DNA of 64,000 nucleotides from Bdellovibrionales bacterium RIFCSPHIGHO2_01_FULL_40_29 (GCA_001771815.1 MEPU01000007.1:186001-250000), one strand, 5' to 3'; shown: positions 1 through 8,151, counted from the stretch's first letter. Program-made: numbers and translations. Notes: generated by a model not told the origin, from the letters alone.

Positions 1-1047
1 GTTAAGAATGGCTGCTATTCAAAAATGAATTCTTATTTTAAAGAATCTCTCAGCTTCGAAGAGCGCGAGTTGAAGGGGTGTCCTATTGAGCTGTTGAATA
101 CGAAGTCAGATTTCACAAAAGCTCTGATTTTATTTTCTGAGTCGGATTTGATTCGTTCGCAGCGAGAATTTATTTTGCCCACAGCTCTAGGGGACAGAAC
201 TCATTATGTGATCTTTCAAAAAGTAGATTCCGCTGACGTTTCATCAAAAATTATTATTTCGACATTTGATATTGAAGATCTGAAGAATGCACAGAAGGAT
301 TTAGAGCTTCAACGTACAAAAATGGAATACAACGCTAAAATGGCCTCGTTGGGTGAGATGTCCAGTGGTCTGGCGCATGAAATTAATAATCCATTGGCTG
401 TTATTTCTGCGCGGGCTCAAATTCTGCAAGGTGAGTTTGAATCAGGACTTTTCAATAAGGATAAATCCATCAAGTCCGTTGAGACGATCATGAATATGAC
501 GTATCGAATTTCTAAAATTATTAAATCTCTGAAATTATTCGCGCGGGACACGTCTACTGATAGTTTTGAAGAGGCCAGTCTGACAGATATTATTAATGAA
601 ACTGTTTCTTTGTGTGAAATTCGATCAACCAAGTACGAAGCCCATATCAGTAAGCGAGGCCTTGATGAAGATATTCGAGTTGAGTGCCTTCCAACCCAGA
701 TCTCTCAGGTGCTTCTGAATGCTTTTAATAATTCTTTCGATGCTATAACGACATTGAAAGAAAAGTGGATTCAAATTGAAGTGGTTGATGAGGGCTCTAA
801 AGTTCGAGTTGAGATTACAGATAGTGGCGGTGGAATTCCAGAGGCTATTCAAGCTAAAGTGATGTTGCCATTTTTTACAACCAAGGAAGCCGGAAATGGA
901 ACGGGCTTGGGGATGAGCCTTTCAAAAGGGATTATTGATAGTCATCGTGGTGAAATTTTCTTTGATCACCAATCTAAAAATACAAAACTGGTTGTGGTTC
1001 TGCCAAAAACTCAAATTGAAAAGGTTCGATTGGCTCAATCTGCATAG
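1..1047 (+). CDS. Sensor histidine kinase, 5' end cut by window
   Basis: C-terminal part of a two-component sensor kinase. The reading frame is open to base 1 with no stop, so the gene starts upstream of the window. Numbering from the first in-window ATG at 25, residues 1-95 look like the end of a PAS-type sensor domain running into a helical linker. The HisKA H-box follows (SSGLAHEINNPLA, phosphoacceptor His118), then a HATPase_c domain with an N-box (LLNAFNNSFDA, about 230-240), a G1 box (DSGGG, 266-270) and a G2 box (GNGTGLGMSLSKG, 290-302). No transmembrane segment is visible in this part. It ends at residue 340 without a receiver domain, so it is not hybrid at the C-terminus. No cognate regulator is adjacent downstream. 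Confidence 0.92.
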   Translation, partial: VKNGCYSKMNSYFKESLSFEERELKGCPIELLNTKSDFTKALILFSESDLIRSQREFILPTALGDRTHYVIFQKVDSADVSSKIIISTFDIEDLKNAQKDLELQRTKMEYNAKMASLGEMSSGLAHEINNPLAVISARAQILQGEFESGLFNKDKSIKSVETIMNMTYRISKIIKSLKLFARDTSTDSFEEASLTDIINETVSLCEIRSTKYEAHISKRGLDEDIRVECLPTQISQVLLNAFNNSFDAITTLKEKWIQIEVVDEGSKVRVEITDSGGGIPEAIQAKVMLPFFTTKEAGNGTGLGMSLSKGIIDSHRGEIFFDHQSKNTKLVVVLPKTQIEKVRLAQSA

Positions 1048-1075
1048 TCGATCGATTATTCAGCACGTCAAAACT

Positions 1076-1094
1076 AAATCTTAACAGATTTTTT
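1076..1094 (+). terminator. Weak AT-rich hairpin after the histidine kinase
   Basis: AAATCT and AGATTT form a 6-bp stem around a 4-base loop and are followed by T residues, 29 bases after the kinase stop codon. The stem is AT-rich, so termination strength is doubtful. Confidence 0.3.
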
Positions 1095-1136
1095 GTTGAT
1101 TGGAGTATTTCCAAATGCAATTCTTCATTTCAGTTA

Positions 1137-1206
1137 CCTAAGTATATGCTGGAGATAGGGTTCAGCGTTTCTACCGGGCACCGTAACAGGCCTGACTACA
1201 AAGGGG
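1137..1206 (+). promoter_or_regulatory. Purine (guanine-type) riboswitch aptamer in the leader of endonuclease I
   Basis: All conserved parts of the purine aptamer are visible in order. P1 left arm is 1137-1144; J1/2 TAT is 1145-1147; P2 is GCTGGA/TTCAGC (1148-1153/1161-1166) around the 7-base loop GATAGGG. J2/3 GTTTCTAC (1167-1174) is the invariant core. P3 is CGGGC/GCCTG (1175-1179/1190-1194, one G-T pair) with a loop carrying CCGTAAC. The GG of L2 can pair with the CC of L3 as in the known fold. J3/1 is ACTA with a C (base 1196) at the position-74 equivalent, the base that pairs with guanine; adenine riboswitches have U there. P1 right arm TACAAAGG (1197-1204) overlaps the Shine-Dalgarno AAAGGGG (1200-1206), so ligand binding should block translation of the gene at 1213. 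P1 has two A-A mismatches. Ligand could be guanine, or 2'-deoxyguanosine as in known variants. Confidence 0.85.
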
Positions 1207-1212
1207 ATTTTA

Positions 1213-2079
1213 ATGAAGCAAACGTCTATTTTTATAGCGTTTTTTGTTCTCACGGTTTCTTATACTGCCCAAGCACTTCAACAATCACAGCAGTCTTATT
1301 ATGGTTCTGAGTTTTACTCGTCTATATTAAATCAGGCCAAAGATGAAAAGCTTAAGTTGGGACTTAAAAAGATACTCAAGTCAGGTCATATTCGCGCTCC
1401 AGGTCGGCCCGATCAGTTGGTGGAATCGTGCGATTCCATAAAGAACTGCTCCTCTCAGAACTCAATTGGTTATAGTAACGCTCGGAAGTTCTTATTTGGA
1501 AAATTCTATCTCGTTAAAGTGGATAGTGGAAATTATGGGATCAAAGAATTTTACTGTGACCGCGTTTATCAGAACTCTGATTTTGGTAGCGGTCAGCGCC
1601 CAGGTCCCGGACTTGTTCCAGATAATAATGTAATCAACGTAGAGCACACATGGCCTCAGTCAAAATTTACCGGTAAATACTCTAAAGAGATGCAAAAATC
1701 AGATTTGCATCACTTGTATCCTACAGATTCGCAAATGAATTCGATTCGCGGAAACCATATGTTTGGTGAAGTTGAGCGAGATGGGCAACACACCAAATGC
1801 TCAGCGTCTCGTACGGGTCAGGGTTCAGCAGGTGGTGCAACAATTTTTGAGCCACCGAATAACCACAAAGGTCATGTCGCTCGAGCTATATTTTATTTTT
1901 CAGTACGTTATGATATTCCTATTGCCCCCGCAGAAGAAGTTATTTTAAAGACTTGGGCGGAGCAGTTTCCGGTAGATGCTGAAGAGTCTCTTCGTAATGA
2001 TGAAATTTATAAAATCCAAGGCAATCGAAATCCATTTGTCGATCACCCTGAGTTAGTAAAGAGTATTACTGATTTTTAA
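1213..2079 (+). CDS. Secreted endonuclease I family nuclease
   Basis: Extracellular or periplasmic non-specific DNase of the endonuclease I family (EndA/Vvn type, beta-beta-alpha-metal fold). A signal peptide occupies residues 1 to about 21 (hydrophobic core, ending TAQA). The signature NVEHTWPQSKF is at 142-152 (His145 the expected general base, Glu144 metal-associated). DLHHLYPTD (164-172) and NSIRGNHMFGEV (176-187) complete the active site, and several Cys could form disulfides as in Vvn. Length 288 is normal. Translation starts at ATG 1213 behind AAAGGGG. The leader is a purine riboswitch whose P1 helix includes that site. In a Bdellovibrio-like organism it would degrade prey or environmental DNA, which fits control by a purine. 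The stop overlaps the stop of the convergent gene by 4 bases. Confidence 0.93.
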   Translation: MKQTSIFIAFFVLTVSYTAQALQQSQQSYYGSEFYSSILNQAKDEKLKLGLKKILKSGHIRAPGRPDQLVESCDSIKNCSSQNSIGYSNARKFLFGKFYLVKVDSGNYGIKEFYCDRVYQNSDFGSGQRPGPGLVPDNNVINVEHTWPQSKFTGKYSKEMQKSDLHHLYPTDSQMNSIRGNHMFGEVERDGQHTKCSASRTGQGSAGGATIFEPPNNHKGHVARAIFYFSVRYDIPIAPAEEVILKTWAEQFPVDAEESLRNDEIYKIQGNRNPFVDHPELVKSITDF

Positions 2080-2456
2080 TCTGCAATGCGACTTGTGTCG
2101 CATTTCTGCTCTAAAGTTAATCCTTGTTGAAAAAGAACATCTAATTTCCCAGCCAGTGAGCATGTCCACTGGTAGGGATATCGTGAACCCACGGTCACAA
2201 CCTGACTTTCGATAGATTGATTCTTGCGATCAATAATGAATTGAATATCTTTTAATTTTAAGGAGCCAACAGGTGTTGTGCAATGAAGAGTGAATTCATC
2301 TGCTGTTGAAGCGCTTGTGGTGTCATCCAGGCTGCAGCTGTGGCCAAGCTTACCTAGGGCTTGAACAGATTCCCAAAGGATCTGTTCAATAGACTGAGCT
2401 TGTGTGGTGGCCGTAACTGAAAGAACCATAACAACTGCAAGTAATAAACTTTTCAT
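2076..2456 (-). CDS. Small secreted protein of unknown function
   Basis: A 126-residue exported protein I do not recognise. The start at 2456 is preferred because AAAGGGGCACTC precedes it; a frame extension to 2483 has no such site. Residues 1-20 are a clear signal peptide (MKSLLLAVVMV core, TTQAQS cleavage region). Three Cys in the mature part (HSCSL, LHCTT, WTCSL) plus one near the C-terminus suggest disulfides and a periplasmic location. It is last in a minus-strand series after two secreted alpha/beta hydrolases, separated from the nearer one by 83 bp, so co-transcription is plausible but not shown. Confidence 0.75.
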   Translation of the reverse strand: MKSLLLAVVMVLSVTATTQAQSIEQILWESVQALGKLGHSCSLDDTTSASTADEFTLHCTTPVGSLKLKDIQFIIDRKNQSIESQVVTVGSRYPYQWTCSLAGKLDVLFQQGLTLEQKCDTSRIAD

Positions 2457-2539
2457 GAGTGCCCCTTTAGCGATAGGGCACAAGATTTACCTGATTCAAA
2501 AAATAATTGTAACTGTTATTATTTTAGACACTAAAAACT

Positions 2540-3397
2540 TCAATTTTTTCCGGATTTCAAGACGTAGTCTGCCAGGCTTGAATAGAACCTGATTTGTTCT
2601 CGCTGGATATAACCAATATTACGAACGCCTAAAAAGATAAAAGCATTAGGCTCTAAAACCTGCTCCCAGTGCTCGAGCTTGATGGCGATGTTGCTGACTA
2701 AGAACTGCTGAGCTTGTTTAGACTCAGTTGTTTTGATTGAGCCTAGGCCTAATGCAGACGAATAAGCGACAATTCCATCAGACTTTGATGAGATAAAATG
2801 ACTGGTGACGCGCAAGGGGACTGAAATATTTCGAGCATCTGTAATATCAAGGCCCTCTTCTTGAAAGCCACCAAAGGCGATGATTTTTGTTTCCGGTGAA
2901 ACCCGGACCGTATTTAAAAAGGATTGCACACCCGAGGCACTTAATTCTTTTAGCCCTTCTAAATAGGCCAATTCAGTCAGTGTTCGGAATAAAAATGACT
3001 TGTCGATCCAGGTTTGGATAAATTCCACCCCTTTGTACGGTGTGCTGATGGTGTATAAGTTTTTGATGGTAAACTTTTGGCGGTGAGCCACCCAGAGTGA
3101 GTAAAATCCACCGGCACTGTGGGCCACAATGTTAAACTGAACTTTTTGGCCTTCGAGGGCTTTAATTTGATCCAGAATAATTTCTAGTCGAGAGCCATTA
3201 TCAGCAATTGTGCCGATGGGGTTGAGTCCTTTGGCAACATAGGTTTTCATTCCTTTTTTGGTAAAGGCAGAAACCACATCATTGGAAAAATACTCGGGTG
3301 TAAAGGAATTGAAAAAACCTGGGACCAAAACCAGAACCTCGTTGGAACGAGCCTGGAATGAAATCAATGTGATAAATAATAGTGAAACGATTTTCAT
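2540..3397 (-). CDS. Secreted alpha/beta hydrolase (lipase/esterase-like)
   Basis: Predicted exported serine hydrolase of 285 residues. GAGGGGATCAAAT precedes the ATG at 3397, and a signal peptide follows (MKIVSLLFITLISFQARS). A first beta strand VLVLVPGF leads to an oxyanion-type turn. The nucleophile elbow is VAHSAGG, with the catalytic Ser in a G/A-H-S-A-G context. A late Asp and the His in LEHWEQ are candidates for the rest of the triad. The fold is consistent with lipase or esterase; the substrate is unknown. It lies 25 bp downstream of another exported hydrolase on the same strand, so the two probably form an operon. Confidence 0.8.
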   Translation of the reverse strand: MKIVSLLFITLISFQARSNEVLVLVPGFFNSFTPEYFSNDVVSAFTKKGMKTYVAKGLNPIGTIADNGSRLEIILDQIKALEGQKVQFNIVAHSAGGFYSLWVAHRQKFTIKNLYTISTPYKGVEFIQTWIDKSFLFRTLTELAYLEGLKELSASGVQSFLNTVRVSPETKIIAFGGFQEEGLDITDARNISVPLRVTSHFISSKSDGIVAYSSALGLGSIKTTESKQAQQFLVSNIAIKLEHWEQVLEPNAFIFLGVRNIGYIQREQIRFYSSLADYVLKSGKN

Positions 3398-3422
3398 ATT
3401 TGATCCCCTCAATATTTGAAAA

Positions 3423-5318
3423 TTATTTTTTGGCCATCATTAAATCGACATATGTCGAATGATAAGGTCGAACGAGGGCATCCACACGGCGCGTTTTTAA
3501 TCCGGGTAGAGTCACTGCAAATTGGAGTGTCGTTCCCGATTTTAAACTTTCATAATCTAAAGTGGTGCCTGGTTTTGGAACGATCAAGCCAGTGAAATTA
3601 ACTTTCAACTGGTCTTGATTGGCGAATGACATTTTCTTGATCAAAATAGAATTCAATTCCAATTTTCGACCAATTTGGATTTTGTAGGGTTGATCGGCTG
3701 AGCCCGTTAAAACACGATCACCTTGGGATTCTTTTTCAAACTGCATGCGGATATAATCCATAATATTGGTCTCTGTGATCAATCGTTGATCGTATCCCTT
3801 TGGTAGTCGAATATTCAATTCTAGGCTGAAACCATGCAGTTCGGAGGTTAGTTTATCTTGAAGTTTTTTCTCGTCTGCGGGAGCCATTTGAAACGTGCCA
3901 ACAAGCTTTTCAAATTGGTTCTGATCGCACGTTGAATCCGGTCGATCACAATCAGCCAATTCTTCCAATTCAAACTTATAAACTGGATGATCGCATTTAT
4001 CTGGTGTTTCGCATTTGTTTTTGTGAACAATGACGACATCATCTGCTAAACGTGTCCATGATTGACCAAGTTTTCCTAAGTACCCCAGAGCTTTCTGATA
4101 AATACTTTCAGTTACCAATGTTGCATGTAGTGTTTCTGCAAAAATAATCTTGTGATTTTCAGGTTTCACAGAATAGCGAAAAGCTGTCGACGGAGTCATG
4201 TGGCCATCCGTATAATCGGCATTTGTTTCAGCAGCATACAGAAATTGGACGTTTGACGACGGTGTGATGACGGCATTATCTGTTTCACGTCGGACCAAAC
4301 CAAAGGTGTATTTCGCAAAGGCTTTATTCAGTTTGGAAAAAGAATTATATTGAAAGTCGTCACAACCCGGAGACTTTGTGCCTAAGTCCGTTTCAAAACA
4401 TTGTACCAATGTGGAAATACTGACCCACTTGGTGCGATTGGCGTGGTTCATCATATTCAAGCGCAATTCTGTTTCAACAGATCCAGCGATAGAAAGGGCT
4501 TGTAGCTCTGCAAAACTGATTTTGGATAAATCTTTTATGGTTGAGTGGCGAAGTGATCGGAGGGCTTCAATAGAGTCCAAGCTTTTTCCCAGATCATATT
4601 TTGCAAAATCTTTCACTTTGCGATTGTCATAGAAATCTTGAATTTGCTCGATTGATTTTAATTTATCCACGACCGGAAAAATGTAATTGGTATTTAAATA
4701 GTTTTGCACTGTCGCTAAAGTCTTTGAGCCGAGGGTGCTGACATTGTCGCGGATCAATTGCTGGCTGAGTAGATTGATTTCAAGAATAGAGGCTTTAATA
4801 GTTCGTTTCATGAGATCAATATCAGAAGTCAGCAGGGCGGGCTCTTGGGCTCCCCAGTAAGCGGCTCCTAAGCTGATAAATTTTGCCGTTTGAAGAGGAT
4901 ATTTTTTATGAGCTTCATCTCGGAGTGAATTAAAGTACCAAGCCAACCCAACTTGGCCACCCATAGAGTACGCGACAACTGAGATTTTATCATGCGGTCC
5001 AAAATCGGGAATAAGCGAATCTAGTTTTGCATTGATTTCAGCGGCAGCCTTTGTCGGAGTGTAATCCGGTTGCCCCGTTTTATAGGTGATATTTAAAGGG
5101 ACAACATCATAAGCGGGATCAATTTTTTCAAGATGGGCTTCAATGACTTCGTGAAATTGACCATAAGACTGTTCGTTTCCTCGAACTCCATGCAAGGTCA
5201 TGATGTAGTGTTTTCCAACAGTATCGCTGGCTGGATTTCTTTTGAACGAAGAGCATCCTGTCGTCGTTATGAGAAAAGTTAACGCTATCATGGCGTATAA
5301 AGCTGGTATCAATTTCAT
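3423..5318 (-). CDS. Lipoprotein with alpha/beta hydrolase domain
   Basis: Large 631-residue lipoprotein. The N-terminus is a type II signal peptide with lipobox TTGC (Cys22). An alpha/beta hydrolase domain follows: strand IMTLHGVRGNEQSYG near residues 38-52 and a nucleophile elbow VVAYSMGGQVGLAW near 117-130, with Ser in A-Y-S-M-G-G. The C-terminal half has no family I recognise; it contains Cys-rich stretches (CETPDKCDHP, CDRPDSTCDQ, about 430-470) and looks like an added beta-rich domain. It is first of a likely two- or three-gene minus-strand operon with a second secreted hydrolase. A surface or periplasmic lipase, esterase or similar role is inferred from the fold. Confidence 0.8.
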   Translation of the reverse strand: MKLIPALYAMIALTFLITTTGCSSFKRNPASDTVGKHYIMTLHGVRGNEQSYGQFHEVIEAHLEKIDPAYDVVPLNITYKTGQPDYTPTKAAAEINAKLDSLIPDFGPHDKISVVAYSMGGQVGLAWYFNSLRDEAHKKYPLQTAKFISLGAAYWGAQEPALLTSDIDLMKRTIKASILEINLLSQQLIRDNVSTLGSKTLATVQNYLNTNYIFPVVDKLKSIEQIQDFYDNRKVKDFAKYDLGKSLDSIEALRSLRHSTIKDLSKISFAELQALSIAGSVETELRLNMMNHANRTKWVSISTLVQCFETDLGTKSPGCDDFQYNSFSKLNKAFAKYTFGLVRRETDNAVITPSSNVQFLYAAETNADYTDGHMTPSTAFRYSVKPENHKIIFAETLHATLVTESIYQKALGYLGKLGQSWTRLADDVVIVHKNKCETPDKCDHPVYKFELEELADCDRPDSTCDQNQFEKLVGTFQMAPADEKKLQDKLTSELHGFSLELNIRLPKGYDQRLITETNIMDYIRMQFEKESQGDRVLTGSADQPYKIQIGRKLELNSILIKKMSFANQDQLKVNFTGLIVPKPGTTLDYESLKSGTTLQFAVTLPGLKTRRVDALVRPYHSTYVDLMMAKK

Positions 5319-5493
5319 CCCATCTCCTTAGGTGATTTCACTCTGTATTTATACAAACATGGTCTCTTAAATTTGGCGAGGGAAACGAGAGTTTTGCATG
5401 AATACTCAGATCTTAGACGCAAAATGTTGGATGCCCGGTTCAATGTGATTTTACAATTATTTCATTATATTCAATTAAAACGTGTTTGACATG

Positions 5494-5522
5494 TTGCGAC
5501 ATTGGTTGAAGTGAGGTATAAG
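5494..5522 (+). promoter_or_regulatory. Sigma-70-like promoter
   Basis: TTGCGA (5494-5499) and TATAAG (5517-5522) are separated by exactly 17 bases. This is the best promoter match upstream of the acidic protein gene at 5554. Confidence 0.55.
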
Positions 5523-5553
5523 ATCTGAGTTTGAATCACATGGGGGAAATTGA

Positions 5554-6144
5554 ATGTCTGATATCCAATCTTTGACAGATGCTGATCGTATTTTGAATAC
5601 TGATAAAATCGAGACTAAAAACACTGAAATTGAGAAAAAAGCTCGCACCATAAGTCGTGACGAGGACGATGACCTTGACGACGATTTGAGCGAAAAAGGC
5701 TTAACAAAAGAAGAAATTGAAGCTCAGGAAATCCAGGAGGCCATGCAGGCCAATCCAGGTATTTTTAATGAAGATGAAGAAGAGTTCAACTTTGATGCTG
5801 TTGAGAACATCTTAGATCTTCCAGACAATGAATTTCCAAAATTCACATTGGCGAAGAATAAGGCGCGCTTTTTACGTATGGTGTCTTGGTACCGTCAAAA
5901 GGAAGAATGGATCGAAGTGGCTCCAGTCAGTGGAGTGGCTAAATTATTCAAACAACAGTCCAAGGAGTTGGAAGGCATTCGTTCCAGCAAATTGGACTAT
6001 GAAATGGAATTGGAAACAGGAACATTAACTCCATCACAGCGTTCATATCGCCGTGATGAATTGAAAATGTGTCGTGTTCAAGAAAAAATGGCTGTGCATC
6101 TTATATCTAAGCTTCAGGTGAAAATAAAATCTGGACGAAGATAA
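5554..6144 (+). CDS. Acidic cytoplasmic protein of unknown function
   Basis: 196-residue soluble protein with no domain I recognise. Residues 25-85 are strongly acidic, including RDEDDDLDDDLSEKG and NEDEEEFNFDA. The C-terminal half is mixed-charge and helical (about 95-190) and ends in a basic KLQVKIKSGRR tail. There is no signal peptide or membrane segment. GGGGGAAA precedes the ATG, and a good promoter lies about 30 bases upstream, so it is probably a well-expressed single-gene unit ending at the strong terminator 6177-6213. An acidic N-terminus with a basic tail could suit a protein- or nucleic-acid-binding adaptor, but that is speculation. Confidence 0.8.
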   Translation: MSDIQSLTDADRILNTDKIETKNTEIEKKARTISRDEDDDLDDDLSEKGLTKEEIEAQEIQEAMQANPGIFNEDEEEFNFDAVENILDLPDNEFPKFTLAKNKARFLRMVSWYRQKEEWIEVAPVSGVAKLFKQQSKELEGIRSSKLDYEMELETGTLTPSQRSYRRDELKMCRVQEKMAVHLISKLQVKIKSGRR

Positions 6145-6176
6145 TTTTTCTTTGGTTTAAATTGAATTCGATTTTG

Positions 6177-6213
6177 AAATAAGCGCATAATGAAATATGC
6201 GCTTATTTTTTTT
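6177..6213 (+). terminator. Strong intrinsic terminator overlapping the next gene's start codon
   Basis: A perfect stem of about 12-13 bp (right end of left arm AAGCGCATA 6181-6189, right arm TATGCGCTT 6196-6204, extended by A/T pairs) with the 6-base loop 6190-6195 is followed by eight T (6206-6213). The ATG of the PAP2 gene at 6197 lies in the right arm. Confidence 0.85.
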
Positions 6214-6895
6214 AATCTATCTGATGTCCGCAGTGAGCCTTGCTACGACATTTAAAGAAAAACATTTTGATCCCTTTGCAGCTCGCTTGATCGATCGAAC
6301 GTCACTGACAATTCTCTTGGCAGGTGGGGCGACAGTTGCTGCAGTTAACCCACATGATGATTCTATTCGAGAAGACTGGAAGGCCCATCAAAAAATGAGC
6401 TCAAGTCAGGCCTCTGTGGGGGATTATATTGGAACGGGTGGTTTGGGAGTTCTTATAACAGCCGGTCAGTATTTGTGGGATGAAAACCCAAATCACTATC
6501 AATCACATGTTCGAGCTTTGACTTACTCGACATTAGCCACATATGCCTTGAAGTATTCTTTTGGACGTCGGAGACCGGGTGGAAGTCAAAGTCCGCACTC
6601 CTTTCCGTCAGGGCATACATCCACAATTTTTGCGACGGCAACGGCGATGACGTACACCTATGGCTGGAAAGGTGCTCTGGTAACCTATCCAATTGCTATT
6701 TTTGTTGGACTGTCGCGCTTAGCGGATGATGCCCACTGGGCCAGTGATTTGGTAGGAGGTGCGGTTGTGGGATTTTTGACAGCCCGAGCAAGTACCTACG
6801 ATTTTGATGAGAATTCAGCAACCTCAACGGCTATGATGGTTTACCCTGTTTTTCACAACGATAGTCTGGGTGCAGGACTCTACGTTTCTTTTTAA
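6197..6895 (+). CDS. PAP2-family phosphatase, exported
   Basis: Phosphatidic acid phosphatase type 2 (PAP2/haloperoxidase-like) protein of 232 residues. The three family motifs are intact. Motif 1 is K119-x6-RP (KYSFGRRRP, 119-127), motif 2 is PSGH (137-140, catalytic His140) and motif 3 is SR-x5-H-x3-D (173-184, His180 nucleophile, Asp184). Residues 1-16 form a signal peptide or first membrane helix. Expected chemistry is dephosphorylation of a lipid phosphate or undecaprenyl pyrophosphate on the outer face of the inner membrane. The ATG at 6197 sits inside a terminator stem and the T-tract encodes the Phe-Phe of the signal peptide. A later ATG at 6224 would remove most of the export signal, so 6197 is preferred despite lacking a ribosome binding site. 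Confidence 0.85.
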   Translation: MRLFFLIYLMSAVSLATTFKEKHFDPFAARLIDRTSLTILLAGGATVAAVNPHDDSIREDWKAHQKMSSSQASVGDYIGTGGLGVLITAGQYLWDENPNHYQSHVRALTYSTLATYALKYSFGRRRPGGSQSPHSFPSGHTSTIFATATAMTYTYGWKGALVTYPIAIFVGLSRLADDAHWASDLVGGAVVGFLTARASTYDFDENSATSTAMMVYPVFHNDSLGAGLYVSF

Positions 6896-7043
6896 TGTGT
6901 CTCATACTGATTCAGATACCAGGCTATTTTTGATTTTTTGTAAAAACATTTTTTTTATTTACCCCCTTTAAGTTTTTTCATTTCAATCCGATACATTCAT
7001 TGTGAGTCGTTTGACTTCATTAAACTAGAATAGGGGAGGCCGC

Positions 7044-7478
7044 ATGGCTCGTTCGTTTGTGTACATCGTGAGTGAAAATCCAGAAGTGATTGAAAAAATC
7101 AAAAAATCACATGAAGCAGAAGACGTGAGTTATTATACGTACTCTGGACACCAATGGCGTGAAGGCTTAGATAATCCTTTCTTTCGTTCTCAATTAGTTA
7201 ATGGTGTGCCGGCGCTTTCAACGGGTCTTAATCCGCTGACAGCTGAATCAACTCCTCATATGGGGAATGTTGTTTCATTTCCAAATCAATCTGAAAATAA
7301 AGTTCAAAAGATGGATGATCTTGAAGCTAAAGCCATCGAGTCTGCAATCACTCAGTTTAAAGGCAACTTAACAGAAGCCGCTAAGGCTTTGGGAATTGGC
7401 CGGGCAACACTTTACCGTAAAGTGAAGCAGTACCACATTGATCCGTCGCAAGCGCGCCGTCGTAAGGTTGCAGCTTAG
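7044..7478 (+). CDS. Orphan Fis-type helix-turn-helix protein
   Basis: 144-residue predicted DNA-binding protein. The C-terminal 45 residues are a Fis/NtrC-type HTH (LEAKAIESAI, then NLTEAAKALGIGRATLYRKV), as at the end of sigma-54 activators. The N-terminus begins like a receiver (SFVYIVSENPEVIEKIKKS) but is too short and lacks the phosphoacceptor architecture. No AAA+ domain is present, so it cannot activate sigma-54 polymerase itself. GGGGAGG precedes the ATG. It stands alone between the PAP2 gene and a strong terminator (7510-7546). It may be a stand-alone repressor or nucleoid-type regulator, or a remnant of a larger response regulator; similar short Fis-domain proteins are common in delta-type bacteria. 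Confidence 0.85.
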   Translation: MARSFVYIVSENPEVIEKIKKSHEAEDVSYYTYSGHQWREGLDNPFFRSQLVNGVPALSTGLNPLTAESTPHMGNVVSFPNQSENKVQKMDDLEAKAIESAITQFKGNLTEAAKALGIGRATLYRKVKQYHIDPSQARRRKVAA

Positions 7479-7509
7479 TTCTGACGCAATAACATTTTAA
7501 ATTTAATGG

Positions 7510-7546
7510 GGCATCTCGACATAAATCGAGGTGCCTGTTCTTTTTT
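7510..7546 (+). terminator. Intrinsic terminator after the Fis-type gene
   Basis: GGCATCTCGA (7510-7519) pairs with TCGAGGTGCC (7526-7535), a 10-bp stem with one G-T pair. The sequence TGTTC and six T follow. Confidence 0.85.
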
Positions 7547-7569
7547 AAAAATCCTGGCATAATGAATTT

Positions 7570-8085
7570 ATGAATCAAAAAACAGTGACTATTTTATCCA
7601 TGAGTTTAGTTGTCTTCGGTGCCGTGATGGTCAATGAGTTTGTTCTGAAATCAGGTTCTGCGGATCAGGATCGAGCTGTGGCTAGTTTTGGTGAGCGATT
7701 TGAACCCAATCAGATCAAGTGGGAGCAAGAACTTGCAACTGCCATTTCTAAAGATGACAAAGCAAAAACAGTGATCGGGATCAAGCCCAATCCGCAGGAT
7801 AAAATGCTGTTCGAGATTTTTGAAGGCCGTTATGAGGCTCAGCTCAATCAAGGGAAAGTCAATCGCATTGCTCTTCTTCCGCACCAGTCGCCGCTCGAAA
7901 TCAACACCAGCGATTTCATGAAAGAATACGCCGATGTGATGAAAGAATTCGACACCTATGAAGTTTCAACAACATCTCCACAGAATGACTCGATCCGGTT
8001 AAAAGGAAAAAATGGTGAAGTCGTTGGGAATATGACCATTCAACGTGATGACAAAGGTCGAGTGTTGTCTATCGAAGTGCAATAG
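7570..8085 (+). CDS. Membrane-anchored protein of unknown function
   Basis: 171-residue protein with one N-terminal hydrophobic segment (about 7-25, TVTILSMSLVVFGAVMVNEF) that should anchor it in the inner membrane with the soluble part outside. The rest is an alpha/beta-looking domain without recognisable motifs or Cys. It starts only 24 bases after a terminator, has no ribosome binding site, and a CATAAT hexamer ends 6 bases before the ATG, so the transcript may be leaderless. It is followed by RDD and rhomboid membrane protein genes on the same strand (66-bp gap). Function unknown. Confidence 0.75.
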   Translation: MNQKTVTILSMSLVVFGAVMVNEFVLKSGSADQDRAVASFGERFEPNQIKWEQELATAISKDDKAKTVIGIKPNPQDKMLFEIFEGRYEAQLNQGKVNRIALLPHQSPLEINTSDFMKEYADVMKEFDTYEVSTTSPQNDSIRLKGKNGEVVGNMTIQRDDKGRVLSIEVQ

Positions 8086-8151
8086 AATCAGTTCAAAAAA
8101 AATAAAATTATTTTTAGTGTAGGGCTTTTTAAAAATGGCCGATAAATCAGT

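Noticed and set aside
5485-5522. TTGACA as -35 paired with TATAAG
   Set aside because: Spacing is 25 bases. The alternative TTGCGA gives 17 and was used.
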